A stretch of DNA of 64,000 nucleotides from CAVOJV01 sp963696325 (GCA_963696325.1 CAVOJV010000071.1:1-64000), one strand, 5' to 3'. Shown: positions 8,841 through 17,816, counted from the first letter of the stretch. Notes: a model not told the origin generated them from the sequence alone. Translations and numbers: made by a program.

Positions 8841-11030
8841 GTGGTGACCTCGACAAAAAAACCGCCAGCCGCTAACGATTTTGATAGGTGGCTGGCCGGC
8901 CGGCAGGTCCAATGGACGCCTGAGCAGACGGTGGTGGTGCGTCATGCCTATTCCTTGAGCACCGTGCGCGGTCAAGCAGTGGCGGACCTGCTGGCCGATC
9001 TGCGGATGGAACACGAAGTGATAGCCGCGGCGCTGCTGTATGAGGCGCTGGCCGAGGGTAGGCTTACCTCCCGGTTCATCGAGGAGAGCTTCAGTCCGGC
9101 CATTGCCCGCTTGGTGGAGGGGGTCGGCAAACTCGCTGTCATCGGTGACTTCCACCAACAGGGGGGCAACGTCCAGACACAACTGGAAAATCTGCGCAAG
9201 ATGCTGCTGGCCATGGCGCAGGACATTCGCATGGTCCTCATCAGGCTGGCGATTCGCCTGCATGAGATGCGCAATCTCGCGGTACTGCCCGCCGATGAAC
9301 AGCGCCGCATCGCTCAGGAGACTCTGGATATTTTTGCGCCCCTGGCCAATCGCCTGGGCATAGGCCAGATCAAATGGGAACTGGAAGACTTATCCCTGCG
9401 TTATCTGGAGCCGGCGACTTATCAACAACTGGTCCGCGCCCTGGATGAACGCCGCGCCGATCGGGAACGCTATATCGCCGCAGTGGTAGCCCAACTGCAG
9501 GCTGAATTGCACAAGATCGGCATCCAGGCCACGGTATCCGGCCGGGCCAAACACATCTATAGCATCTGGCGCAAGATGCAGCGCAAGCAGTTGCCCTTCG
9601 AGCACATTTTCGACGTGCGCGCGGTACGCATCATCGTTCCTTCCAAGGCGGACTGCTACGCCGCCTTGGGCGTGGTCCATGCGCTGTGGAACCACATCCG
9701 CGCAGAGTTCGACGACTATATCGCCAAACCCAAGGGCAATGGCTATCAATCCCTGCACACGGCGGTGGTGGGTCCCGAAGGCAAGACCCTGGAAGTCCAG
9801 ATCCGCACTCAGGCAATGCACCAGGGTGCGGAACTCGGGGTCGCCGCGCACTGGCGCTACAAGGAGGGTGGTCCTACCCGTAACGGCGCTTCGGAACGGC
9901 AGGTTGCCTGGCTCAGACAGATGCTGGAGTGGAATGAGGAGGCGAGCGATGCCGATGATTTTCTGGACCGCTGTAAAGCCGACGCCTTCCAGGACCGTGT
10001 CTACGTGGTAACCCCCAAGGGTACGATCGTCGAGTTGTCGCAAGGCGCCACGCCCCTGGATTTTGCCTATCACATCCATACCGAGGTTGGTCACCGCTGC
10101 CGGGGCGCCAAAGTCAATGGGCGCATCGTGCCCTTGACGTACGAGTTGAAAAATGGCGAGCAGGTTGACGTGCTCACCGCCAAGAACGGCATGCCCAGCC
10201 GGGACTGGCTGAGTCCCCATCTGGGATATCTGAAGACCGCGCGGGCGCTGAGCAAGGTTCGGCAGTGGTTTAAACAGCAGGATCAGGAGAAAAACATCGC
10301 GGCCGGCCGCGCCGCGCTGGAACGGGAGTTCCAGCGCCTGGCTGTGGATGGCAAGCAGATCAACCTGCAGCAGATCGCCGAGAAGCTCAATTTCGCCAAA
10401 CTGGATGAGCTGTTCGCCGCCCTTGGCCATGGCGACATCACCACCGGACAAGTGGTTGCTAAAGTCCAGGGATTAATCCTGCCGCCACCGCCCGAGACCT
10501 TGCGCATCGCCCATAAGCCCCCCGGTGAGGAGAGTGGCGGCGAGATCAGGATTCGCGGGGTAGGCAGGCTGCTTACCCAGCTGGGCCGTTGCTGTAAGCC
10601 GGTGCCGTTCGAACCCATCATCGGCTATATCACCCGGGGCCGTGGCGTGACTATTCATCGCCAGGATTGCGCCAATCTGCTCGATTTGGCAAACCGCCAT
10701 CGGGAACGGCTCATTGAAGTCGAGTGGGGAGAGGAGGCGGCCACCTATCCGGTGGACATCCAGATGGATGCCTATGACCGCCCCGGTCTGTTGCGAGACA
10801 TCACCTCGGTGCTCGTCAACGAGAAGGTCAATGTGCTGGCCTCCAATACCCTCACGGATAAGGAGACCGGTATGGCGCGCATGGTGCTGACCTTGGAGGT
10901 CACTGACCTGGGACAGCTCAGCCGTATGCTGGACAAGATTGCCCAGGTGTCGAATATCGTGGCCGTGCAGCGCCGCAGTCAGGGGACCGGCAAGGGCAAG
11001 AAGGCCTCAGGGACGCCCCCCACCGACTAG
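8841..11030 (+). CDS. relA: (p)ppGpp synthetase RelA
   Basis: RelA makes the stringent-response alarmone on stalled ribosomes. The 729-residue protein has the family order: an N-terminal pseudo-hydrolase region where the catalytic HD pair is replaced (LLYEALAEG), a synthetase domain starting near GRAKHIYSIWRKM (about 235) with the RelA-type acidic EFDD motif at 289-292, a TGS domain (about 387-450) and a C-terminal ACT domain (about 636-706). Loss of HD plus EFDD separates it from SpoT. The start is GTG at 8841. The last ~110 bases have a near-copy at 14142-14247. Placement 60 bases after phaC may let it follow storage gene transcription. Confidence 0.95.
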   Translation: MVTSTKKPPAANDFDRWLAGRQVQWTPEQTVVVRHAYSLSTVRGQAVADLLADLRMEHEVIAAALLYEALAEGRLTSRFIEESFSPAIARLVEGVGKLAVIGDFHQQGGNVQTQLENLRKMLLAMAQDIRMVLIRLAIRLHEMRNLAVLPADEQRRIAQETLDIFAPLANRLGIGQIKWELEDLSLRYLEPATYQQLVRALDERRADRERYIAAVVAQLQAELHKIGIQATVSGRAKHIYSIWRKMQRKQLPFEHIFDVRAVRIIVPSKADCYAALGVVHALWNHIRAEFDDYIAKPKGNGYQSLHTAVVGPEGKTLEVQIRTQAMHQGAELGVAAHWRYKEGGPTRNGASERQVAWLRQMLEWNEEASDADDFLDRCKADAFQDRVYVVTPKGTIVELSQGATPLDFAYHIHTEVGHRCRGAKVNGRIVPLTYELKNGEQVDVLTAKNGMPSRDWLSPHLGYLKTARALSKVRQWFKQQDQEKNIAAGRAALEREFQRLAVDGKQINLQQIAEKLNFAKLDELFAALGHGDITTGQVVAKVQGLILPPPPETLRIAHKPPGEESGGEIRIRGVGRLLTQLGRCCKPVPFEPIIGYITRGRGVTIHRQDCANLLDLANRHRERLIEVEWGEEAATYPVDIQMDAYDRPGLLRDITSVLVNEKVNVLASNTLTDKETGMARMVLTLEVTDLGQLSRMLDKIAQVSNIVAVQRRSQGTGKGKKASGTPPTD

Positions 11031-11172
11031 CCCAGGATCTGGTCGTATAGTTTCCGGTTGGCCAGGTAACACCTGCAGGCAGCGGCTTCCAGGCCCTCGC
11101 GGTCGAGAATCGTCAGATGCCCACGGCGATAGCGGATGAGCTGTTGCGTCTGCAGAGTGCGCTTCCTCGGTG
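11027..11172 (-). pseudogene. C-terminal relic of a Crp/Fnr-family regulator
   Basis: On the minus strand the frame reads LQTQQLIRYRRGHLTILDREG and then LEAAACRCYLANRKLYDQIL, ending at a TAG that interlocks with the relA stop (CTAG). The pattern aligns clearly with the last ~45 residues of the intact Crp/Fnr protein at 14300-15019 (LIHYRRGHITVLDRSG, CECYHVVRKEFDRLL). Identity is only moderate, so it was a paralogue, not a recent copy. The upstream winged-helix and cyclic-nucleotide-binding parts are gone, replaced by an IS91-type relic. Confidence 0.7.
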
Positions 11173-11194
11173 AAGCTGCGTACGATTTCATGGG

Positions 11195-11422
11195 TTAGCC
11201 CTGGATGGCCAGCACCCCATGATAGCGATGCAGATACTTCCGGGGCGGCGGCACCAGGGCGGCCAGGGAGACAAGGCATTTCAGAGGGGTCAGGTACCGA
11301 ACCGTTTGCCCGACGGGCCGCGGCTTGGGCAGCCGGTAGAGCAAACGCTGATCGGGTTCGAGCCAGGCTAGCCGTTGGCCGGCGAAGATCGGCCGGGCAC
11401 CGTATCGCAGCAGACGTTCCAA
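11195..11422 (-). pseudogene. Fragment of IS91-type (Y2) transposase
   Basis: The 75-residue frame starts ERLLRYGARPIFAGQRLAWL and contains LVPPPRKYLHRYHGVLA, the conserved block near the end of the Y2/HUH transposases of the IS91 group. The catalytic tyrosine and histidine motifs are absent, so this is only the tail end. It directly abuts the Crp/Fnr relic, suggesting that the element truncated that gene. Confidence 0.8.
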
Positions 11423-11456
11423 TCAGCTCATGGTCGCCTGGCCCGGCGGCGGCCGG

Positions 11457-11936
11457 TCAATCGCCCCATTGGTCCCGGCCCTGATTGCTCTTCGGCCCGC
11501 CATGGTCATGGTCGCCGCGGTCGTCGTAGCGCTCGCGGGGATGTCCAGGCGGCTGGCGACGGTACTCGGGCCGGCCTCCCTCCTCGTGACGGTGTTCGTG
11601 GCTGGAACGGTAGTGCGGCACGTAAACATCGTTGTACCAACGGTCCTGCACAAAATAGACCGGGTAGCCGCAGGCGTTGTATCGCGCACAGTGCTTGCGC
11701 CAGTGTTTCGCGTGACCCGGTGGCACCCGTAGGTAAAGCGGCTGACGCACCACGCCATACGGGATGGGTTGAATCACCATCGGTTGCGGGTAAATCACCA
11801 CTGGCTGCGGAAAGTTGCCGATGTCCAGGCGTCCGTAGAAATTCGGATCGCCGATGCTGATCGACACGCCGACGTCGGCAGCCATGACGCCTTGGGTCAG
11901 GGCGCCAAGCATCGTTGCAAAAAGAATTCGTTTCAT
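11457..11936 (-). CDS. Secreted His/Arg-rich hypothetical protein
   Basis: A 159-residue protein starting MKRILFATMLGALTQGVMAA, a clean Sec signal peptide with probable cleavage after AMA/AA near residue 20. GGAGGT lies eight bases before this ATG, which decides the start over one seven codons upstream. The mature part has a Pro/Tyr/Val-rich block (PQPVVIYPQPMVIQPIPYG), a two-cysteine segment (HCARYNACGYPVYF), then a hydrophilic His/Arg/Asp/Gly tail. This layout occurs in uncharacterised periplasmic proteins of betaproteobacteria and gammaproteobacteria. Metal or nucleic-acid binding by the tail is possible but unproven. Confidence 0.75.
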   Translation of the reverse strand: MKRILFATMLGALTQGVMAADVGVSISIGDPNFYGRLDIGNFPQPVVIYPQPMVIQPIPYGVVRQPLYLRVPPGHAKHWRKHCARYNACGYPVYFVQDRWYNDVYVPHYRSSHEHRHEEGGRPEYRRQPPGHPRERYDDRGDHDHGGPKSNQGRDQWGD

Positions 11937-12376
11937 CGAAAAGACCTCCGGCCCCACAATGCGTAATCAGCGCACCCGCACAACGAAACTGTTTCCGCCG
12001 GGGTTGTCGGAAAGACAAAAGCACTGGCCGCATAAGCTTGGGCAGAATATGTGGCGCCCAGGATGGTACCTCTCCCGGTCATTCCCTCGCTGAAGGATAG
12101 GAATTCCCATGGGGTTAATCGCCCATTTCTGCCCGAGGGTGCGCTTGGGATGAATCGCCGTCAAGCGCTGGGAATCGTCGAACACTTCATGTTGAGGGGT
12201 GACGCGCGAACACTCGAGGTGCGCGGAGGGGCGAACCGGCACTGGAAGGAAGGTGGCCGATCCAGCCTCTCGGCATCGCTCATCGGCGCGTAGAAGATAA
12301 CTGTTTGGGAATACTCTAGAATCCGATTGGTAATGTAACAAAATAAAATTAACTGCCGCACCAGCTTGGAGTCAGC
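11937..12376. other. Intergenic region between secreted protein and wax synthase genes
   Basis: About 440 bases without a convincing gene. Short open frames on both strands lack ribosome-binding sites and family features. The stretch just before 12377 turns AT-rich (around 12295-12360) and probably holds the wax synthase promoter. Confidence 0.5.
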
Positions 12377-13834
12377 ATGTTCAACTCTAACCGTGAACCC
12401 CTGTCCTGGGTGGACAACTACTGGCTGCGCCTGGATCGCCCCTACAACCACATGACGATCAACGCGGTGTGGATCATGGCCGACAGGGTAGACCTGGAAC
12501 GCCTGCAAAAACACATCGAAACCCGTTGGTTGACTCACCAACGCTGGAGACAACGGCCTGTTTACCACCTGACGGGTACCTATTGGGAGACCGACTCCCA
12601 TTTCGAGATCGGCAACCACGTTCGGCGCGTGGGTTTGCCAGGGGCACAGGGTAAGGAAGAATTGGAGAAATTCATCAGCAACCTGGTGAGTACACCCCTG
12701 GACCCGACTCAACCTCTGTGGGACTGGCACTTGGTGCAGGACTATCAGGGGGGCAGCGCGCTAATCTCGCGTTGGCACCACTGTTACGCGGATGGGATCA
12801 CCCTGATTCATGTGCTGTTGGATGCGACTGATAAGGCTCCCGGCGTCGCTATCGATACGCCCCGCCCTCCTGCCCGCAAAGCGGCCTATGCGGACGAGGA
12901 GGAAACGCGGGGTGATATTTTCAGGCAGTTGTTCGATCCTGTCAGCGCAGCCGTCAGCCGCACGGTTAAAGCGGGGAGAGAGTTAGTGGGAGAAGGCGTG
13001 GATATCCTCCTGCATCCGTCTGAAACGGTGCGCTATGCCCGCCAGGGGCTAGGGTCGGTAGGGGGTTATGCCCGTCAGGGCCTGAAAATTGCCTCGGAAG
13101 CCGCCCACTTATTGTTGTTACCGGATGATCCCCAAACCCGCTTCAGGGGCAAGCTGGGGGTGGCTAAGCGGGTCGCCTGGGCTGAACCCCTGCCATTGAA
13201 CGACGTGAAGACCCTCGGCAAGGCGCTGGGCTGTACGGTTAACGATGTGTTGCTTTCCTCAGTCGCGGGAGCCTTGCGTAACTACCTGGTGGAAAAAGGC
13301 GATCCGGTGGACAGTCAGTTGGCAATCCGAGCGGCGGTGCCGGTTAATCTCCGCCGAGCTTCGGAACCGCCCGAAAATCTAGGCAACTTTTTTGGGCTGG
13401 GGTTATTGACTCTCCCCATTGGCATCGAGAACTCCCTTGAGCGCCTCCATACGGTGCAGCAACGGATGAGGGAGTTAAAAGAGTCCTATCAGGCGATGCT
13501 GACCTTTGGGCTGATGGAGATCATGGGCCTGGGCCCCAAAATCGCGCAGGCATCGGCGATGAGAATGTTTAGTAGAAAGGTGACGGCGGTGATGACTAAT
13601 GTTCCCGGTCCTCAGAAACCTTTGTATTTCGCGGGGAGCAAGATTGCTGAGTTGATGTTCTGGGTGCCACAGTCCGGGTCGGTCGGGATGGGGGTGAGCA
13701 TTCAGAGTTATAATGACCGCGTACACTTCGGCCTGATCACCGATCGAAAACGGGTGAGAGACCCGGAAACCATTATCAGTCGGTTTAGTGAAGAGTTCGA
13801 GAAATTGTTGCTGATCACCCTCATGGGACTTTAG
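12377..13834 (+). CDS. Wax ester synthase/acyl-CoA:diacylglycerol acyltransferase
   Basis: A 485-residue member of the WS/DGAT family, which esterifies fatty alcohols or diacylglycerol with acyl-CoA to make wax esters or triacylglycerol. The catalytic HHxxxDG motif is HHCYADG at residues 134-140, and the later block TNVPGPQKPLYFAG plus the NDVLLSSVAGALR segment are family signatures. Length is normal. GGAG precedes the ATG at a usable distance. It is a single gene between a secreted protein and a palindromic repeat. With phaC in the same window, the cell appears able to store carbon both as polyester and as neutral lipid; which product this enzyme makes cannot be told from sequence. Confidence 0.93.
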   Translation: MFNSNREPLSWVDNYWLRLDRPYNHMTINAVWIMADRVDLERLQKHIETRWLTHQRWRQRPVYHLTGTYWETDSHFEIGNHVRRVGLPGAQGKEELEKFISNLVSTPLDPTQPLWDWHLVQDYQGGSALISRWHHCYADGITLIHVLLDATDKAPGVAIDTPRPPARKAAYADEEETRGDIFRQLFDPVSAAVSRTVKAGRELVGEGVDILLHPSETVRYARQGLGSVGGYARQGLKIASEAAHLLLLPDDPQTRFRGKLGVAKRVAWAEPLPLNDVKTLGKALGCTVNDVLLSSVAGALRNYLVEKGDPVDSQLAIRAAVPVNLRRASEPPENLGNFFGLGLLTLPIGIENSLERLHTVQQRMRELKESYQAMLTFGLMEIMGLGPKIAQASAMRMFSRKVTAVMTNVPGPQKPLYFAGSKIAELMFWVPQSGSVGMGVSIQSYNDRVHFGLITDRKRVRDPETIISRFSEEFEKLLLITLMGL

Positions 13835-13900
13835 GCGATTTTCAGAAATGAAAGCACCAAAATTCCCTTTTCCTGCAGAGCAGTTTGGTGCGAGGCTTTT

Positions 13901-14004
13901 CCTCCCCCTTACGAAGGGGGAGGCCAGGAGGGGGTTAAAAAAGGGCCACTGCAGCGGTTTATTGGCAGACCCCCTCTAAATCTCCCCCTTCGTAAGGGGG
14001 AGAC
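13901..14004. repeat. Nested palindromic repeat (inverted pair of palindromes)
   Basis: Arm one (13901-13937) and arm two (13968-14004) are imperfect inverted copies of ~37 bases. Each arm itself holds a near-perfect palindrome built on CCCCCTTACGAAGGGGG or its reverse. The unit may fold into a cruciform or strong hairpin and could end wax synthase transcripts. It looks like a dispersed MITE/REP-type repeat; no other copy was seen in this window. Confidence 0.85.
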
Positions 14005-14141
14005 TTGAAGGTCTCCGAAACCATTGAACGATCTCGCCTGGGGGGTAATCTTTCACAGAAATCACCTTAGGACAAACGCCTGAATGCCAAGGCAGGGTGT
14101 ATTTACGCAAACGGAGGAAAAGTCTCCTAGGATTTCGCCGT

Positions 14142-14247
14142 CAGCCGTATGCTGGACAAGATTGCCCCGGTGCCGAATATCGTGGCCGTGCGCCGGCCGC
14201 AGTCAGGGGACCGGCAAGGGCTAAGAAGGCCTCAGGGCCGACCCCCA
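14142..14247 (+). pseudogene. Detached copy of the relA 3' end
   Basis: About 105 bases closely match 10919-11029 at the 3' end of relA, with a few substitutions and small indels that break the frame (RMLDKIAPVPNIVAV is still readable, then it shifts). No other part of relA is present. Like the intact relA end, it lies tail-to-tail with a Crp/Fnr gene. See findings for the duplication model. Confidence 0.9.
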
Positions 14248-14299
14248 CCTCCAGCTTGGCGTGGTCATCGACAGGGGCGACAGCGCCGGAGCAGGGAGT

Positions 14300-15019
14300 T
14301 CACGCCGCGGTCACGTTGGGGAGCAGGCGATCGAATTCCTTTCTGACCACGTGATAGCACTCGCAGACCCGCGCCTCCAAGCCCGATCGATCCAGGACGG
14401 TGATATGGCCGCGGCGGTAGTGAATCAAGCCGGCGCTCTGCAAGTTCCCGGCGGCCTCGGTGACACCTTCGCGACGCACGCCGAGCATGTTGGCGATCAA
14501 TTCCTGCGTCATGGTCAACTCGTCGCTGGCCAACCGGTCGAGGCTTAACAGGAGCCAGCGGCAGAGTTGCTGATCCAGGGAATGATGCCGATTGCAGACC
14601 GCCGTCTGCGCCATCTGGGTCAGCAGCGCCTGGGTGTAACGCAGCAACAAATGCTGCATCGGGCCGGCGCGCTCGAATTCCTGCTTCAGCACTCGCCCCT
14701 TCAGCCGGTAGGCGTCGCCGGCACTCTGCACCACGGCCCGGCTGGACGTGGTTTCGCCGCCCATGAAGAGGGAGACCCCGACGATTCCCTCATTACCAAC
14801 CACGGCGATTTCGGCCGACCTGCCATCCTCCATGACATACAGCAGTGACACGATGGCGGTGGTGGGGAAATAGACATACCGCAAATGACTGCCGGATTCG
14901 TAAAGGGGCTGCCCGAGCGGCATCAGGGCCTGTTCCAGGTGAGGATACAGACGCTCGTAGTCGGCTGCGGGCAGTACCGCGAGCAGATGGTTTTGACGTG
15001 GACTAGGAGGGATAGGCAT
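14300..15019 (-). CDS. Crp/Fnr-family transcriptional regulator
   Basis: The 239-residue protein has an N-terminal cyclic-nucleotide-binding-type beta barrel (about residues 20-130, including PLGQPLYESGSHLRYVYFP and GRSAEIAVVGNEGIVG) and a C-terminal helix-turn-helix (about 165-215, ELTMTQELIANMLGVRREGV). There is no cysteine cluster of the Fnr type, so oxygen sensing through an Fe-S cluster is unlikely; the ligand is unknown. GGAGG stands five bases before the ATG at 15019, which decides the start over an ATG six codons upstream. It lies at the edge of a stress-gene block whose promoters share a conserved element, with one copy 128 bases upstream of this gene. That makes it a candidate regulator of those genes, but this is inference. 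Confidence 0.9.
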   Translation of the reverse strand: MPIPPSPRQNHLLAVLPAADYERLYPHLEQALMPLGQPLYESGSHLRYVYFPTTAIVSLLYVMEDGRSAEIAVVGNEGIVGVSLFMGGETTSSRAVVQSAGDAYRLKGRVLKQEFERAGPMQHLLLRYTQALLTQMAQTAVCNRHHSLDQQLCRWLLLSLDRLASDELTMTQELIANMLGVRREGVTEAAGNLQSAGLIHYRRGHITVLDRSGLEARVCECYHVVRKEFDRLLPNVTAA

Positions 15020-15146
15020 AAGGGCCTCCAATATCATGGGTCAAAAACTGACCATGCCAAGGATACGGCTAAGTGGAAAGCCTTCATAAACAGTCTATTA
15101 CTCTCGCCAACATAGCACAGCACGCTCTGGCCGCCAACCGGCGGGA

Positions 15147-15198
15147 TATGTGCGCCACCGTACCGACTGCGTTGGGTTTTGCGCTTAGCATTTTAACC
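15147..15198 (+). promoter_or_regulatory. Conserved stress-block element, copy A
   Basis: Contains the blocks TATGTGCG, CACCGTAC, GAC and TGGGTTTTGCGC followed by an AT-rich tail, in the order shared with copies at 21016, 24351 and (reverse) 24299. It lies upstream of the Crp/Fnr gene but reads away from it. The first gene it points to beyond a decayed transposase is the glycine-zipper lipoprotein at 16889. The rest of 15020-15466 holds nothing else I can recognise. Confidence 0.7.
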
Positions 15199-15466
15199 TA
15201 AAAAGCAATTCTAAATGTGGGTCTGAACGCGCTACGAAGAAATGATTTGGAGCCGTTACGAGACACCTGATCGTGACCTACCGAGCGAGAGGTATAGCAT
15301 CTTGTTGCCGCGGCACGTACTAAAACCGATATCCAGGGCGATAGCGGCCTGCCAGCCAACCTTGGAGGATAGAAGTGCCGTGGGACAGTAAGCGTACCGC
15401 CTCGGGGTAGTGACAACTCGATAATCGGCAGGCAAGATTCGGTGTACGGCTAAGGCGTTCTGGAGT

Positions 15467-16788
15467 TTAACTGGTGTTGGGTATCTCGCGTTCCAGTACC
15501 CGCAGCATAAAGGTGAGCAGGTCATCCCAACTGGCAAAGCAGAGATAGCGGGTCAAGGCACGGATATAGTCGAACAACGTTTGGCGGGTGGGTAAGGCGT
15601 GGCGGATGATTTGATATTTCGTATCGATCAGTTCGAGGACGGTATGAAACAGAAAGGCAAGGAGATTGAGCGTCGCTAAGAACGACGCTAGGTACTGTTG
15701 ACAGTGACCGTAGTTGTGTTCGAAGTGGTAGCTACGATTTTTAAGGATGTTATTATTTTCATTCTCGATTTTCCAACGGGTACGGCCGGTGGTAACGATC
15801 GCTTTGACGTTCTCTCGGCTTAGGTGGTAATTGGTAACTCAGCTGTTGCTGATAGAGGACAGTGCCATAATCGCGAGTGGTGGTGAGCTCACACCAATTA
15901 ACCTCTCGCGCCGCATTGCAGTACCGTAACGGGAGGCGGTTAACGTAGCGATAGGTATCGATTTCATAGCTGAGTACCGTCAGCGCCGCTGTACAGAGAC
16001 TCTACCTTAAGATCCCGCCAGCGAGTGATAGAGTGTTGGGTGTGAGCTCGGTTTACACACGAGGATAAAATTGAACTCTACCTGCAACAGCTGTTCACAG
16101 AGGGGTTGCAGGCAATACAGGTCATCCCCCAACACAGTGATCCCCAGGGATTGGTAGCAGGCGCGATAGTGCTGCAACAAGCGTTTGGCGGCGGCGGTTT
16201 CGCAATCTTGTTTGTCATGCCCATCTGGGGGGTAATAAACTCGGGCATCAACGGGATGACCTTGTCATAACAGGGTGCTACCAGCACCGGGGTCAGTGCC
16301 TGATGGCTGTAGCTGACCGTGCCATTAGTATGCTGGGCGGTTGAACAGTTCGGGCAATGAATTACTGTCGAGGAAAAGTACTGCACCCCATCGAGTGCCA
16401 GCAGCACCGTGCCATTAAGCGCCCGCCACTCGGTCAGATAACCGCCCGCCACCAGCCCCCGGAAAATAGAGGCAAACAGCGCGTCCAAGACCGTCGGTGG
16501 GACTCCATACAGCAACGTACGGATGCGATTATCGCAGGGAATCTCCCCCATCCCGAAGAGCGTTTGGGCGTTGCTGATGCCCTTCGCCTCCTGCATCGCT
16601 TTTGAAAGGCCAGAATGACGGGCTCTGCGTGAAAAATACGGCAAACGCGCCCAGCGCGGCATACTTCATGCTATACACGAGGTTGTTCCCGTCCGTTGAT
16701 ACGGCAAGGCGTCCAACACCGTGTGAAAGTAGCTCACCAGTGTCTCAAAACTAAAGGGCGGCTACGGTGGCCCAAAGGGATAGCTCAT
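15467..16788 (-). pseudogene. Decayed DDE-type transposase gene
   Basis: The minus strand carries a complete-length but broken transposase. The start region is near 16788. The central frame contains ALDGVQYFSSTVIHCPNCS and SYSHQALTPVLVAPCYDKVIPLMPEFITPQ, and the end contains TRWKIENENNNILKNRSYHFEHNYGHCQQ and AFLFHTVLELIDT up to a stop at 15467. The 'LDG..YFSS..IHC..C' and 'RWKIENE' blocks are typical of one DDE transposase group whose IS family name I cannot assign with certainty. Several frameshifts and stops (around 16660, 16080-15830) show it is dead. It separates element A from the genes to its right. Confidence 0.85.
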
Positions 16789-16888
16789 GGCTTGTGTCTC
16801 GTGTTGCATCAGCAATAGAGGCTATCACACACCCACTGAAGAACTACAATAACACGATGTGCAAGCCACATTTACATTAGGAGGTTCT

Positions 16889-17408
16889 ATGAAAGCAATC
16901 CAAGCAGTTATCGCAAGTTTTCTCACCGCATCCGCCCTGGTGAGCGGTTGCGCGAACACCAACCCGAGCTACGGCAGCAGCGACCCGCGCTACGGCAGCA
17001 GCGACCCGCGCTATGGCAGCAGCGACCCGCGCTATCGGCAGCAGCGACCCGCGCTACGGCAGCTCACAGCCCTATGCCGACGCTTATGGCGTGATTGACG
17101 CGATCGAGACGACCCAGGCGGGCGACGCAGGGATAGGCGTCGGCACCGTCATCGGCGGGGTCGTGGGCGGAGTGCTCGGCAACCAGGTGGGGGGCGGCCG
17201 CGGTAAGACGGTAGCGACTGTCGCTGGCGCGGTAGGCGGCGCCGTGGTGGGGCACGAAATAGAAAAGGGTAACCGGACGAACGTTGCGTATCGCATACGA
17301 GTGCGATTCGACAACGGGAGCTATCAGACGGTGACGCAGGACAGCATAAACGACTTGCGCGTCGGTGACCGTGTTCGTCTCGAGAACGATCGCGTGTACC
17401 GGTACTAA
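16889..17408 (+). pseudogene. Glycine-zipper (17 kDa-antigen-like) lipoprotein gene, frameshifted in a tandem repeat
   Basis: From the ATG at 16889 (AGGAGG just before it) the product starts as a lipoprotein (lipobox LVSGC) and runs into YGSSDPR repeats. One extra base in the fourth repeat unit (about 17036) throws it out of frame and it would end at 17098. The downstream frame to 17408 continues the same repeat, then a glycine-zipper segment (GVGTVIGGVVGGVLGNQVGGG, GAVGGAVVGHEIE) and a C-terminal beta domain (YRIRVRFDNGSYQTV, VGDRVRLENDRVYRY) of the SlyB/17 kDa surface antigen type. Such proteins sit in the outer membrane and support envelope integrity. It is either a pseudogene, a sequencing error or a phase-variable gene. 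Confidence 0.85.
16970..17054 (+). repeat. 21-bp coding tandem repeat with one 22-bp unit
   Basis: Four head-to-tail units encode YGSSDPR (16970-16990, 16991-17011, 17012-17032, 17033-17054). The last unit has one extra C (TATCGG in place of TATGG or TACGG), giving the frameshift in the lipoprotein gene. A partial fifth unit follows at 17055. Confidence 0.95.
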
Positions 17409-17447
17409 CGAGCGTGGGTGGGAGACGCAACCAGTCAGGGCGCAATA

Positions 17448-17816
17448 ATGCATAACAACTCAACCCAGTCGTCCTGCGAGGCACCCCCAATGGCACAAGT
17501 CATGAGCGAACAACTTCTCCAGCGCGAGAACAACGCCTACCGGGAATCCGGCGGCATCAGCCCGCGGAGCCGTGGCTACGGGTTCCGCCCCGCCTTCCTG
17601 GATACGGAGACGCAGGTTGTCTATCCGTGCCGCTTCGCGAACGGGCAACCGGCGCCCTTCCATAGCCTGGAGGGTCTGCCCGATGCCGTGGTGCTGTCGC
17701 GCGGCCTGTGGGGCCGGGTCGCGACGGTCAAGGCGTCCATCGTGTCGGGATTTATCCTCGACGACCGGTTCTACAACCGTGACGACGCCGCCGAGGAAAG
17801 CGGCAGGGCTCAATGA
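17448..17816 (+). CDS. Small conserved-looking hypothetical protein
   Basis: A 122-residue soluble protein (start at ATG 17448; a later ATG at 17490 is possible). Its middle part reads AFLDTETQVVYPCRFANGQPAPFH, followed by a hydrophobic VVLSRGLWGRVATVKASIVSGFILDDRF segment. I recognise no named domain. It lies between a glycine-zipper lipoprotein gene and a diguanylate cyclase gene, all on the same strand, with only 40-odd bases on each side, and may be cotranscribed with the cyclase. Codon and base composition match the surroundings. Confidence 0.6.
   Translation: MHNNSTQSSCEAPPMAQVMSEQLLQRENNAYRESGGISPRSRGYGFRPAFLDTETQVVYPCRFANGQPAPFHSLEGLPDAVVLSRGLWGRVATVKASIVSGFILDDRFYNRDDAAEESGRAQ

Noticed and set aside
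8841..11030. Could this be SpoT or a bifunctional Rel?
   Set aside because: The HD hydrolase pair is replaced and the synthetase loop has the acidic EFDD form of RelA, so hydrolase activity is not expected.
12161..12730. Minus-strand frame of 189 codons spanning the wax synthase start
   Set aside because: It overlaps the family-conserved N-terminus of the acyltransferase and shows no motif or ribosome-binding site.
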